From positions 1-49,697 of the forward strand of contig CAKQQQ010000010.1 in assembly GCA_934271065.1 (NCBI GenBank): a DNA stretch of 49,697 bases. The letters are read 5' to 3'. Within the stretch, counting starts at the first letter, position 1. Each line of letters begins with the position of its first letter. The notes beneath the pieces are model-generated. The model was not told the DNA's origin. It ran no database searches and saw nothing but the letters and a program-made list of their open reading frames with translations. The DNA comes from an uncultured Clostridia bacterium (GTDB lineage Bacteria; Bacillota; Clostridia; Christensenellales; Borkfalkiaceae). This document shows positions 7,756-16,836 of the stretch, in pieces. The translations under genes were made by a program, and so were the position numbers.

Positions 7756-10308
7756 TTATGCGGTAACGACTCTGAACGTTCTGCCGACGGAATTTTGAGC
7801 GAATACGAACGTATAAGTGAGTTTTTCGTTCTCGCAAAGCACGCCGTACCCGTCGTAACCGAGTTCCGTTGCGTAGTCGTAAGGAATCCATTCCCCGTTT
7901 ACCTTTTCGTAAATTTTCGGTCTCGTAAGCAAGTCGAATCCTTGCGCTTTGACGGCGTAATTCACTTCCGCGCCGTCGCCGTAAGTTCCGCCGCTTACCG
8001 TAAATTCCGCAACCCCGTTCTGCGCCGCGACGGTAGGTATCCAGGTATCGGCAACGACCGTGCCTACCGACGCGTTAATCGTAATCGCGTTTTTAACGCT
8101 GTCGTTGTATACCTTTATTACGTTGTCGCAATTATCCTGCCCGACAAGCCCGTACGGCAACAACACGACGTCCACGCTTATTTTGTCACCCTTTTTGAAC
8201 GACACCGATCTGTCGAGCGTAAGGCTTCCGTAATTGAGTTCCCCGAAAGTCGGGTTGGATCTGAAATCGTTAAGGAACGCAAGCCCGACGTCGGATTTTT
8301 GCCCGTCGGCTATAATCGAATAGTTCTTAATTATGCAACCGAAATTGCCCGTTTCGTCTCTGAGCGCGGACGGCAACCCGTAATAAGTAAAGTACGAGCC
8401 GTTTTTATTGAGTTTATATATCGCGGCGTCGCCCTTTCTCGTCGGGTTGGTAAGTTCGATATGATTGCCGTTTTCGTCAAGGTACGCCGAATGTTGATAC
8501 GTTCCCTTTCTGCCGTCGAAGCCTATTATGCTGAACGCTTCGTTATCGATATAGGTATCTTCAAGGAAGGTAAATTCGATAGTGTAATACGTTCTCGACT
8601 CGTCTTTCTGCGGCATTTCGACGTGCCGCATAGAATACGCGTAACTGCCGTCGGACGACAGATACGAATAAGTAAGGTCGGCGTAGGTAAGCCCCGAATA
8701 CGCTATATCCGAACCTTTATAATTGCCCATAGACAGACCGTAATTCCCCGTCGGCGAACAAAGCGTTCCGACGGAATTGTACTGCGGATCGCCCGTCTGC
8801 GTATTATCGTCCGCCCAGAAATTGCCGCTGCAACCCCTGAAATCGGGCAATACCCAGGCAACGCCGAATCCGCCTTTCGCGCCCGCCGAAAAATACGGAG
8901 CGATACAGTTGGTTTCGGTTACGCCCGTAGACAAGTGGTAATACGATATAAAATATTCGATCGACGAAAGTTGTTTAAGATCGAAATTACCCCATTTCTG
9001 GTAGGCGTTTACCACGGTAAATTCGTATTCTTCGTTCGCCTTTACCGCAAGCGGCATTATCGTCTCGCCGTACTTCGCGTCGGACGGATTATATATCGGT
9101 TCTTCTTTTTCGTGCCCGAAATTTTTCCCGACCTGCAAGGGTATCGGCAATAATTTTTCGTCTTTATCCGCAACCGCCGCGCCTTCTAACGGGAAGACCG
9201 TTTTTATCGAAAGATATATAATTCTGTCGTCTTTCGCGCCGCTTACTTTAACGCTTTCGAAATACTTTTTCTGCGGTTGCTTGTAGTACGACTCGTTAAA
9301 ACCCTGCCCGTCTATCGTAAACTCGTACGCGCCGGTCAGTCGGTTATATCCGACGAATCTCGCGCCGTCTTTGGCTTCTACGGACACGTTCTTTTCGGTA
9401 AACAACTCTGTTTCTTCCGCGTACGCTTTCCTTATTCCGCCGAAAGAATGAGTTTCGTCGGTATAAAGCCTGTTCGCAAAAGTTTCTTCGTCAAGCGCGG
9501 ATATTCCGTCTAACGGAAGATACTGCCTTATAACGTAATTTTTCGCGTTGACCGTTACCGAGACTTTCGTACCCTGCCCGACGGTTATCAGCCCGACGAC
9601 TCCCGCCTTTGCGATATTAAGCCCGATATATCCGAGATTGTCGAAAGTATAAGTGCCGTTTTCCAAAGCGTTTATCACTTCGTCGCCGTCGCGGAGTTCT
9701 ATCCCCGCGACTCTCGACCTTTTAACCTTTACTTCATACCCGAATTCCGTAAGATAATTCGTCTTGTCTTCGGCGATGATGCGGTATTGCTGTTGAGTGC
9801 GGTCGGAATAGGTATGATACGCCTTTTCAAGATGAATCGGCACGGCGTCGTCGAAACTCATATCGCGAACGTAGGTAGAGTAATAGTAATAACCGAGTTT
9901 GGTCGTGTTTACTCTCGCGTCGGTCGGTCCGTCGCTGCCGTAATAATACTCGCCGCCGTACACGACGTAAGCGTCCATAGTATTGTAAAGATATTCTTCG
10001 CCCTGCTTGTTACGGAAACTCGAAACGAATTTTTTACCCGAAAGTTCGTGGTATAAATCCGTATTCCTGTTAGACACGACGTAAGCGTTTCTTTCGTCGT
10101 CGACGTAATACGCCTGTACTCCGTTCGCGTATTGGTTTGATTTAGTAACCGTCTCCGATAACGCGGTCTGCCCCGTAAGGTCAGCCACCTTTTTTTCGGG
10201 AATTACGCTCGGCGTCGGTTCGGGGTTGGGCTTGCCCGAAGACTCGCCGCAACCCGCCGCTCCCGCTGCCAGAATCAGAGCCAGAAACAACGCAATGCCT
10301 TTTCTCAT
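7756..10308 (-). CDS. Large lipoprotein of unknown function in the sugar operon
   Basis: The protein has 850 aa. The signal peptide MRKGIALFLALILAAGAAGC ends in the lipobox AAGC, so Cys20 should be lipidated. A Pro-rich linker (GKPNPEPTPSVIPEKK) follows. The rest is rich in aromatic and beta-strand sequence (YYVDDERNAYVVSNRNTD, GYNRLTGAYEFTIDGQGFN) with no catalytic motif I recognise. Position directly upstream of the binding protein (15-bp gap) suggests a surface glycan-binding or glycan-processing role. An unrecognised glycoside hydrolase or polysaccharide lyase is possible. A 466-aa opposite-strand frame here is a coding shadow. Confidence 0.75.
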   Translation of the reverse strand: MRKGIALFLALILAAGAAGCGESSGKPNPEPTPSVIPEKKVADLTGQTALSETVTKSNQYANGVQAYYVDDERNAYVVSNRNTDLYHELSGKKFVSSFRNKQGEEYLYNTMDAYVVYGGEYYYGSDGPTDARVNTTKLGYYYYSTYVRDMSFDDAVPIHLEKAYHTYSDRTQQQYRIIAEDKTNYLTEFGYEVKVKRSRVAGIELRDGDEVINALENGTYTFDNLGYIGLNIAKAGVVGLITVGQGTKVSVTVNAKNYVIRQYLPLDGISALDEETFANRLYTDETHSFGGIRKAYAEETELFTEKNVSVEAKDGARFVGYNRLTGAYEFTIDGQGFNESYYKQPQKKYFESVKVSGAKDDRIIYLSIKTVFPLEGAAVADKDEKLLPIPLQVGKNFGHEKEEPIYNPSDAKYGETIMPLAVKANEEYEFTVVNAYQKWGNFDLKQLSSIEYFISYYHLSTGVTETNCIAPYFSAGAKGGFGVAWVLPDFRGCSGNFWADDNTQTGDPQYNSVGTLCSPTGNYGLSMGNYKGSDIAYSGLTYADLTYSYLSSDGSYAYSMRHVEMPQKDESRTYYTIEFTFLEDTYIDNEAFSIIGFDGRKGTYQHSAYLDENGNHIELTNPTRKGDAAIYKLNKNGSYFTYYGLPSALRDETGNFGCIIKNYSIIADGQKSDVGLAFLNDFRSNPTFGELNYGSLTLDRSVSFKKGDKISVDVVLLPYGLVGQDNCDNVIKVYNDSVKNAITINASVGTVVADTWIPTVAAQNGVAEFTVSGGTYGDGAEVNYAVKAQGFDLLTRPKIYEKVNGEWIPYDYATELGYDGYGVLCENEKLTYTFVFAQNSVGRTFRVVTA

Positions 10309-10323
10309 TTATTTAAGTTACTC

Positions 10324-12708
10324 CTATTCTTTTATGATTTTAACGTAATCTATCGCTACCGAAGAGTTTGCGACGGAATTGTTCACGCCGACTATATCGA
10401 TACGGAAACCGTTTATAAGGTTAAATACGAGATTTTTAGCCGTATTCCCGTTGGCATAAGACAGGTCGTGAGTCATTATTACGTATTCGCCGTCATTTAC
10501 CACGCTGTAGCCGTAAGACGCGTCTACTCCGCGGTATCTCATTCCGCCGTCCTTTTCGGGGTAATCCGTACCGACTTTATTTTCGCCGTCAAGCGTATAA
10601 TTTCCGAACAGATACAGGTCGAGTCTGTACACGCCGTTTCGCTTCGCCCTGATCACCACGCGGTTCGCGCCTTCTACGGCAAGATTAAGCCCTTTCCGAT
10701 GAATGAATTTGTTTACGTCCGCGCCGTATAACGACAACGTTCCGTCGGCGTTTAACGTCATATTCGCTCCTGACACGGGCGTAAATTGTTTGAGCATCGC
10801 GCCGTTAAAATACGCGTAATCGGAAAGTTTAACGTAAAGGTTCGTGTCTTGCGTTACGGCGGTGTTTGCTATGTCGAATACCTGCGTAAACGCCGCGTCC
10901 GTATAATAGCCGACTATCTGTCTGCCGAGCGCGACTTCTTCGTCTTTCAGCGCGATCGCCTTTTCGCCGCCTTTGACCGTTGCGGTTTTCTTGACCGCCC
11001 CGCCAACGTAATAATTTACGGCGTAGGACTTCTCTATCTTAATCGATTTAACGTATGCGACAGTCGCCGACTGTAAACCGAATAAGTCGATTCTCAATCC
11101 GGTCATCTTCGTGAAATTAAAATTCTGCGCTCCCTTTCCGTTGGTTATATAGGCAAAATCGAATCTCATTATAACGTAACCTTCGGAATCTTCGGCGGTA
11201 ACGGTATAACCCTGCGTCGGCAAACCGCGATAATATCCCATTGCGCCGTTTTCTTCGGTAAGAGTTCCGTTCACGCCGTCTTTGACGTAATCGCCTATTA
11301 CCCATATATCTATCAGTCTGCCGGTTGCGCCGTTTACCTTTACCTTTATCTCTATACCGTCGGTATCGTTAAGGTCGAGATTTAACCCTAATTGCCTGGC
11401 TGACAAACCGTTTTTATCTCCGCCTATCGTCGCCGTTCCATCTGCGTTCAAAGTCTTCGTTGCGTTACCGCCCGTAAATTTACTTATCATCGCTCCGTTG
11501 AAGTAGACGTAATCGGAAAGTTTGACGTAAACGGTAGTGTCTTGCGTGATAGCGGTGTTCGCTATATCGAATTCCTGCGTAAACGCCGCGTCCGTATAAT
11601 AGCCGACTATCTGTCTGCCGAGCGCGCCTTCTTCGTCTTTAAGCGCGGGCGCGGTCTCATTCGCTTTCACGGAAATCGTTTTTTCTATACCGTCGCCGAT
11701 AAAGTTGACGTTAAATCTGCTCTTCGACCATACGGCGTTGACGATAATATCCTGTTGAACGTCGGTATAATCGCCGCTTTCCGCAGTCCAGCCGGAAAGG
11801 TCGTATTCTTTTTTGACCGCGTTCGGAACGGACACGCTCGCGCCGCTTTTCGCAACGGTTTTCTTTACTACCGCTCCGTCGCTTAAAAAGGTTACGCTAT
11901 AACTGTCGACGGGGTTTGCGATACCGCTCGTATCCAAGCCGAGCGATTTAAGAACGCCTGCTTCAACGCCCGTAAACGCGTCGGGATATTTTCCGATTTG
12001 GGTTTTAAGGCTCGCAAGTTCTTCCGCGCTGCCGACCGTTACGGGCGCGGCGTGCGCCGAAGTCTTTAACCAGCCGTAAGGCGACGACGCGCCTAACAAA
12101 GCGTTACAATAATCGTGATTTACGTCGAGAATCGCCTTATTAAGGACTTCGCGTTGAGTACGCGTGTTATTCTCTATATCGCCGTCGAAGAAAGAAGCGA
12201 AAACTTTATCCTTGCCGTCCGCCTGAATAACGCCCACGCCTACGAAAGCGTATTCCTGCAAATCTTTAGCCGCAAGGTTTGTCATACAGCCGTTGGCATA
12301 GTAATATTCGCCGTCGCCGTAGATTTTGCTTTCGTCAGCCGCGCCGAAAGTAATATCCAACTTACTCGTCAGATTTTCGGGATGATAGTTACCGTCTTTA
12401 TCCTTAGTCGCTTCGAAGAACGTACGCGGAGCGATACGAATGGTAAGCGTAACTTTGTTTTCGGCATCGTCGGTTACGATATAATCGTACGCCTTTTTAT
12501 CCATCTTGGCTACGAATCGCAGACCGTCTTTCGTCAAGCCCGCGCTCGCGCCCTTTTCCATCGTGAAGGTATACCCTTCCTGTAAAACGTTCTCTGCGGC
12601 GGACGCGACGTAGGTTTCATTGAAAACCGCGCCCAAGCCCGCGACTATCGACAGAGAAAACGCAACTGCTAAACACGCCAAGGTTTTACGTTTCAAATTT
12701 CTCTTCAT
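10324..12708 (-). CDS. Secreted repeat-module surface protein
   Basis: I place the start at ATG 12708 (794 aa), preceded by GGGGAG and overlapping the stop of the 47-aa gene as ATGA. An upstream in-frame extension exists but lacks a signal-peptide context. The signal sequence spans MKRNLKRKTLACLAVAFSLS to about residue 36 (VASAAENV). The C-terminal half has two copies of a 170-200-aa module. Each begins SDYxYFNGAM, contains RLDLYLFGNYTLDG and RYRGVDASYGYSVV in the last copy, and ends SSVAIDYVKIIKE. Bacterial beta-repeat segments (WTAESGDYTDVQQDIIVNAVW) precede them. The last module is nearly identical to that of the 12951-15413 protein. Probable carbohydrate-binding surface protein; there is no LPXTG anchor. 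Confidence 0.8.
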   Translation of the reverse strand: MKRNLKRKTLACLAVAFSLSIVAGLGAVFNETYVASAAENVLQEGYTFTMEKGASAGLTKDGLRFVAKMDKKAYDYIVTDDAENKVTLTIRIAPRTFFEATKDKDGNYHPENLTSKLDITFGAADESKIYGDGEYYYANGCMTNLAAKDLQEYAFVGVGVIQADGKDKVFASFFDGDIENNTRTQREVLNKAILDVNHDYCNALLGASSPYGWLKTSAHAAPVTVGSAEELASLKTQIGKYPDAFTGVEAGVLKSLGLDTSGIANPVDSYSVTFLSDGAVVKKTVAKSGASVSVPNAVKKEYDLSGWTAESGDYTDVQQDIIVNAVWSKSRFNVNFIGDGIEKTISVKANETAPALKDEEGALGRQIVGYYTDAAFTQEFDIANTAITQDTTVYVKLSDYVYFNGAMISKFTGGNATKTLNADGTATIGGDKNGLSARQLGLNLDLNDTDGIEIKVKVNGATGRLIDIWVIGDYVKDGVNGTLTEENGAMGYYRGLPTQGYTVTAEDSEGYVIMRFDFAYITNGKGAQNFNFTKMTGLRIDLFGLQSATVAYVKSIKIEKSYAVNYYVGGAVKKTATVKGGEKAIALKDEEVALGRQIVGYYTDAAFTQVFDIANTAVTQDTNLYVKLSDYAYFNGAMLKQFTPVSGANMTLNADGTLSLYGADVNKFIHRKGLNLAVEGANRVVIRAKRNGVYRLDLYLFGNYTLDGENKVGTDYPEKDGGMRYRGVDASYGYSVVNDGEYVIMTHDLSYANGNTAKNLVFNLINGFRIDIVGVNNSVANSSVAIDYVKIIKE

Positions 12709-12848
12709 TTTAACATCTCCCCACCGAAAAAATCGATTGCGTCTTTCGTCACGTCCTTCTCGTCCATTGCCGTCGACGTTACGATGACGTCTTGCGCTTG
12801 CATAAACAGGCAACACGTCGGTTTAGAATAAACTAACTTATCCTTCAT
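12705..12848 (-). CDS. 47-aa small protein, coupled upstream of the surface protein
   Basis: ATG 12848 follows a strong AGGAGG ribosome site. The product is MKDKLVYSKPTCCLFMQAQ, then DVIVTSTAMDEKDVTKDAID, then FFGGEMLK. The stop overlaps the ATG of the surface-protein gene (ATGA), which argues for translational coupling. There is no signal peptide or membrane segment, but a CC pair is present. Short clostridial proteins with a KPTC...QDVIxTS pattern occur in many genomes, usually unannotated. Function is unknown; it may be a leader or regulator for the downstream secreted protein. Confidence 0.6.
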   Translation of the reverse strand: MKDKLVYSKPTCCLFMQAQDVIVTSTAMDEKDVTKDAIDFFGGEMLK

Positions 12849-12950
12849 TTTGTTTTTTCCTCCTGATATTTATTTTTCGGGTTCGGTTTCCCGAACGCGT
12901 ATTACCTTTATCGTCTTTATAAAATCTACGCTTTTTTTAAGCGACCGTTT

Positions 12951-15413
12951 TTATTTCTTTACGATTTTGACGTAGTCTATCGCTACCGAAGAGTTTTCGA
13001 CGGAAGCGTTCACGCCGACTATATCGATACGGAAACCGTTTATAAGGTTAAATACGAGATTTTTAGCCGTCTGTCCGCCGGCGTAAGCGAGATCGTACGT
13101 CATAATAACGTAATCGCCGTCTTTTACTACGCTGTATCCGTAAGACGCGTCTACGCCGCGGTATCTGAACGATTCTATATAATCCGTCGCGGCAGCGTTA
13201 TTGCCGTCAAGCGTATAATTTCCGAACAAATACAGGTCGAGCCTGTACACGCCGTTCTGTTTCGCCCTGATCTCAATGCGGTTCGCGCCTTCTACGGCAA
13301 GATTAAGCCCTTTCTGATGAATTAATTTATCTTTGTCCGCGCCGAGCAGCGTCAGCGTGCCGTCGGCGTTCAACGTCTTCGTCGCAGCGCCGCCCGTAAA
13401 TTGTTTGAGCATCGCGCCGTTGAAATACGCGTAATCGGAAAGATTGACGTACACGTCGGTATCGGCGGTTACGGTCTTCGTAAAGTCTACTTCGTCGGTA
13501 AACGCCGCGTCGTAATAATATCCCGCTACCTGCCTGCCGAAAGCCGCGTCTTCGTCTTTCAGTCTCGGTACGAACGAGCCGCTTGCCGTTTTTACGGTAT
13601 GTTTAAGCGCGCCGCCGACGTAATACCTTACGGATAAATCTCCTTCGGGTATTACGGTTTTGGTCTTTATATGCTCTATAATCATTTTCGGTTCGGATTC
13701 GGATGCGTCCGTCGCGACTATATCGAATCTGATACCGATTATCGTGTCGAGAATCAGGTCCTTAGCCGCATTGCCGTTGGCATAGGCAAGATCGAACGTC
13801 ATAACGGTATATTCTCCGTCGGTCGCCGCGGTATAACCGTAATCGGCGTTTACTCCGCGGTATCTCAGTCCGCCCTTCTTTTCGTCGTAATCCGTGCCGA
13901 CTTTATTTTCGCCGTTAAGGGTATACGCCCCGTAAATCCAGACGTCCGCTCTCGTAACCCCGACGAGTTTCGCCCGAATTTCAAGTTCTCCCATTCTGTT
14001 TACGGAAAGATTAAAGTCTTTTTTGTAGACGTACGCGCCGGCTTTCCCCGCGACGGTCAGAGTTCCGTCGGCGTTCAGCCCGCCCGTAACGTTAATTTTA
14101 TTAAATCCGTCGAGCATCGCGCCGTTAAAGTAAACGTAATCGGAAAGTTTCGCGTAAAGATACGTCTCTTCGTCCACGGTCGAACCGAATTCGTACTCGC
14201 TGCCTTCGTCAAAAGTCGGGGCGGTATAATAACCGATTACGCGTCTGCCGACGACTATATCCGCGTCGTCGGGGCGAACGAATGTTTCGCCTACGGGTAC
14301 GGATATCGTTTTAACACGCTTATCTTCGGCGTAAATAGTTACGTCGTGACTCGTCGACGCGGTTTTTTTACACGCCTTGACGTATTTTACGGTAAGCGCG
14401 GCGTTGGAATAATCGCCTACTAAGTCGAGACGGAAGCCGTTGAGCGCGGCAACGTCTTTTAACGGAACGGAAAGATTGCCGTCCTTATACCCTTTCGGGC
14501 GGGTAAGGTCGTAAACTATATGCGTCCAGCCTTCGTCGTCTACGGTTATTTCCGCGCCGTAATCTTTCGCGCCGACGCTCTTCGTTATTTCGTTAAAGTC
14601 GAATTGATCCGCCACGGGCATGCCGTTGCCGTCCGTCGCGTACCAGTATATATCCGCGCGCAAGCCGCTGCCAAGTTTGCATACGAGTTCGAGAAGTTCG
14701 TAACCGTTCGTCGCGAAATTAAGATCTTTCGCGTATATAAAACTCTTCGGGGTGGCGTAGGTTATCGTTACGCTTTTCCCGTCGCGGGCAAGCGAAGCGG
14801 ACGCGCCGTCTTTACCGTCCGTCATAGAAAGGTATCTCGGCGTAAAATAAACGTAATCGGATAATCTGACGTAAATATCGGTCTCGGCGTTGATGGGAGT
14901 ATTAAAATCGAATTCCGTAGTAAAATCCGCGGAAGTATAGTAGCCGAGCACTTCGTAGCCCTTGAATTGCTCGTCGCATTCCGTAGCCTGCAACCCCGCT
15001 TTTATTCTGGTCGTATACGTCGGAACTTCCGCCGCGCCGTCGTAATAGTTTACCGAGTATTGCATATTCGCCTTCCACTTGGCGTAAAGCGTCATATCCG
15101 ACTCGACTTCGTCAAAATAAAAATCCCATTCCGTTTCGTAAGTCTTTTCGGTATACCAGCCGACTATTTCCCACGTTTCGGCGTACTCGCCCGTAACGAA
15201 AACCTGCGGCTCGCTTATTCTCGAACCGCTTTCGGCTTTCTTTGGTAAAACTTTCGTCGTCGCCAGATCCGTGCAAAGATCGAACGTAACGGTATACGTC
15301 TTCTTTGCGGAAGGAACGTCGGAATTGTCCACGCACCCCGCAAGCGCGAACGCGCCGCAGGCAAGCGCCGCAAGCAAACTCACGATAAAGGTTTTACGAA
15401 ATATTCTCTTCAT
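12951..15413 (-). CDS. Lipoprotein with InlB-like repeats and three beta-sandwich modules
   Basis: The protein has 820 aa. The signal peptide MKRIFRKTFIVSLLAALACG ends at lipobox ALAGC, so about Cys27 is lipidated. A Listeria-Bacteroides (InlB B) repeat follows at about residues 40-115 (EIVGWYTEKTYETEWDF, MTLYAKW). Three related modules of about 190 aa follow, each opened by a short YxVxYYxxG/GYYxxxxF repeat and then SDYVYF...; the last ends SSVAIDYVKIVKK. The third module is nearly identical to the end of the 10324-12708 protein. It is the first gene after the divergent AraC regulator, so probably the operon head. Its role is likely glycan capture at the cell surface. Confidence 0.8.
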   Translation of the reverse strand: MKRIFRKTFIVSLLAALACGAFALAGCVDNSDVPSAKKTYTVTFDLCTDLATTKVLPKKAESGSRISEPQVFVTGEYAETWEIVGWYTEKTYETEWDFYFDEVESDMTLYAKWKANMQYSVNYYDGAAEVPTYTTRIKAGLQATECDEQFKGYEVLGYYTSADFTTEFDFNTPINAETDIYVRLSDYVYFTPRYLSMTDGKDGASASLARDGKSVTITYATPKSFIYAKDLNFATNGYELLELVCKLGSGLRADIYWYATDGNGMPVADQFDFNEITKSVGAKDYGAEITVDDEGWTHIVYDLTRPKGYKDGNLSVPLKDVAALNGFRLDLVGDYSNAALTVKYVKACKKTASTSHDVTIYAEDKRVKTISVPVGETFVRPDDADIVVGRRVIGYYTAPTFDEGSEYEFGSTVDEETYLYAKLSDYVYFNGAMLDGFNKINVTGGLNADGTLTVAGKAGAYVYKKDFNLSVNRMGELEIRAKLVGVTRADVWIYGAYTLNGENKVGTDYDEKKGGLRYRGVNADYGYTAATDGEYTVMTFDLAYANGNAAKDLILDTIIGIRFDIVATDASESEPKMIIEHIKTKTVIPEGDLSVRYYVGGALKHTVKTASGSFVPRLKDEDAAFGRQVAGYYYDAAFTDEVDFTKTVTADTDVYVNLSDYAYFNGAMLKQFTGGAATKTLNADGTLTLLGADKDKLIHQKGLNLAVEGANRIEIRAKQNGVYRLDLYLFGNYTLDGNNAAATDYIESFRYRGVDASYGYSVVKDGDYVIMTYDLAYAGGQTAKNLVFNLINGFRIDIVGVNASVENSSVAIDYVKIVKK

Positions 15414-15676
15414 TGAATTTTCTCCCCGTTTCCCGATGAAAAATTTTTCTCACGGAATAATACCGCTTATATCCGTATTTTAACCTATAACGAATAAAAA
15501 ATCTATATCGAAAGCCCCGTTCTTTGTGTCAAAACTTCACGTCTTTATAATCTGCAATTTTTCGCAATTGAAACCTTAACCCGCCGAAATTGCTTTAATT
15601 TTCACAAATTTATTGACTTTTTCTTAAAATCGGGTATAATATTCTTTGTCATTATTTATCGGAGCGGCTGAAAACT
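15414..15676. promoter_or_regulatory. Divergent promoter region of the sugar operon and its AraC regulator
   Basis: This 263-bp gap separates the leftward operon from the rightward araC-type gene. For the regulator, TTGACT (15613-15618) and TATAAT (15635-15640) are 16 bp apart, giving a start near 15647 and a short leader. On the other strand TTGACA lies at about 15520-15525, without a clean -10 at 17 bp, as expected of an activator-dependent promoter. The leftward leader carries GGGGAG before ATG 15413. Regulator binding sites cannot be assigned. Confidence 0.55.
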
Positions 15677-16486
15677 ATGCAAACACCGTACAACGTTGAC
15701 AAAGTAGATTTATTTTATCAGACCGAAGCGGACGACAATTTTCATATATTCCTTAAAAAAGAGCCGTATCTGCTGGAAATTCCGCACTATCACGAAAGTC
15801 TCGAATTTGCGTACGTGGAACGCGAAGAGACCGTCGCCAGAATCCGCGACGAAAAACAGGTTCTTACCGCGGGCGACATCTGCTTCGTGGATAAATTTCA
15901 GATACACAGTTACGAATATTACAGAAAAAACCTATCCGCGATCGTGATAGTTCTGGGCAAGGAATACACCGTAAATCTGACCAGACGGTACGAAAACCTG
16001 ACTTTTCCGTCGTTTATGACGGATAAAGAAAAGAACGCGCCCGCGATAAAAATTCTTAACGAATGGCTGAACGCGGAAAACAAAACCTACCTGCTAAACT
16101 GCTCTTACGCGAACCTTTTTTTCGACGCGCTTATAAAGGCGTACCCCCTGCAACGGCGCGAAACGCTGTTCGCAAACGAAAAAGCGATAGGGTTTATCGA
16201 TTACGTCAACGAGCATTTTGCCGAGCAGATCAGCCTGCAATCTATGGCAAAGAATTTCGGGTATTCCGAAGGCAGATGCAGTTATCTGTTCAACACCTGC
16301 GTAGGCGTACCGTTCAAAACCTACCTTAATCAGATAAGAATGCAGAAAGCGGTGGAATTGATGTCGGGTAAAGAATTGCCCGTGAGCGAAATAATGGAAA
16401 AGTGCGGTTTTAACAGTTCGGTAACTTTTTACCGCCAATACCGCAAGTTCAAAGAAAACGTATCGCGCAGCGAAAATCGCGAATAA
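15677..16486 (+). CDS. AraC-family transcriptional regulator (cupin sensor + HTH)
   Basis: The protein has 269 aa. Residues about 20-110 form a cupin-type sensor (PHYHESLEFAYVERE, LTAGDICFVDKFQIHSYEYY). Residues about 170-262 form two AraC helix-turn-helix motifs: QSMAKNFGYSEGRCSYLFN with VGVPFKTYLNQIRMQKAVEL, then VSEIMEKCGFNSSVTFYRQY. The usual PxxYR end is replaced by QYRKFKENVSR. It is divergent from the large sugar-uptake operon, so it is probably the substrate-responsive activator of that operon. Confidence 0.9.
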   Translation: MQTPYNVDKVDLFYQTEADDNFHIFLKKEPYLLEIPHYHESLEFAYVEREETVARIRDEKQVLTAGDICFVDKFQIHSYEYYRKNLSAIVIVLGKEYTVNLTRRYENLTFPSFMTDKEKNAPAIKILNEWLNAENKTYLLNCSYANLFFDALIKAYPLQRRETLFANEKAIGFIDYVNEHFAEQISLQSMAKNFGYSEGRCSYLFNTCVGVPFKTYLNQIRMQKAVELMSGKELPVSEIMEKCGFNSSVTFYRQYRKFKENVSRSENRE

Positions 16487-16507
16487 ACGAATAAAAGGCG
16501 GCTAAAA

Positions 16508-16548
16508 GGCGGCGGAGCGAGAAAAACTCGCTCCGCCGCCCTTTTTGT
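16508..16548 (+). terminator. Intrinsic terminator of the AraC regulator gene
   Basis: A perfect 14-bp GC-rich stem (GGCGGCGGAGCGAG, loop AAAAA, complementary arm) is followed by CTTTTTG. It lies 22 bp after the stop codon. Confidence 0.85.
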
Positions 16549-16660
16549 TTTCCGATAAATATTTCCGTCGCACAGCCGCTAAGTCGAGAACCGAAAAATA
16601 CCGATTTTGATTTTGTTCTTTCTTTTTTTTATCGTCTTACGGCGTAAAACCTGTTTTTGA

Positions 16661-16751
16661 TTTACAAGCCGAACGCCAAATGCTATAATTTAGCCGAGCG
16701 CGACTTACAAAACTTAAAATTAAGATTACGGCACTTAAAATTACGATTACG
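16661..16751 (+). promoter_or_regulatory. Promoter plus direct repeats upstream of the esterase
   Basis: TTTACA (16661-16666) and TATAAT (16684-16689) are 17 bp apart, giving a start near 16696. The roughly 140-base leader carries a 19-bp direct repeat at 16712-16730 and 16733-16751 (ACTTAAAATTA[A/C]GATTACG). The copies are 21 bp apart, that is two helical turns, which suits a dimeric regulator just downstream of the start site. Confidence 0.55.
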
Positions 16752-16836
16752 TCGCGAAAAGCGTCGTTCTTTTAACGGCGGCGCGGATATTTTTCTTCCG
16801 CCCCGACGCTATAAAAATATAAAGCGAGAACTGTTT

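Noticed and set aside
7753..9153. 466-aa open frame on the plus strand
   Set aside because: It lies wholly opposite the 850-aa lipoprotein, has no ribosome site, and is rich in Arg/Tyr/Phe as expected of a mirror of TCG/GTA-rich codons. The minus-strand frame has signal peptide and operon context.
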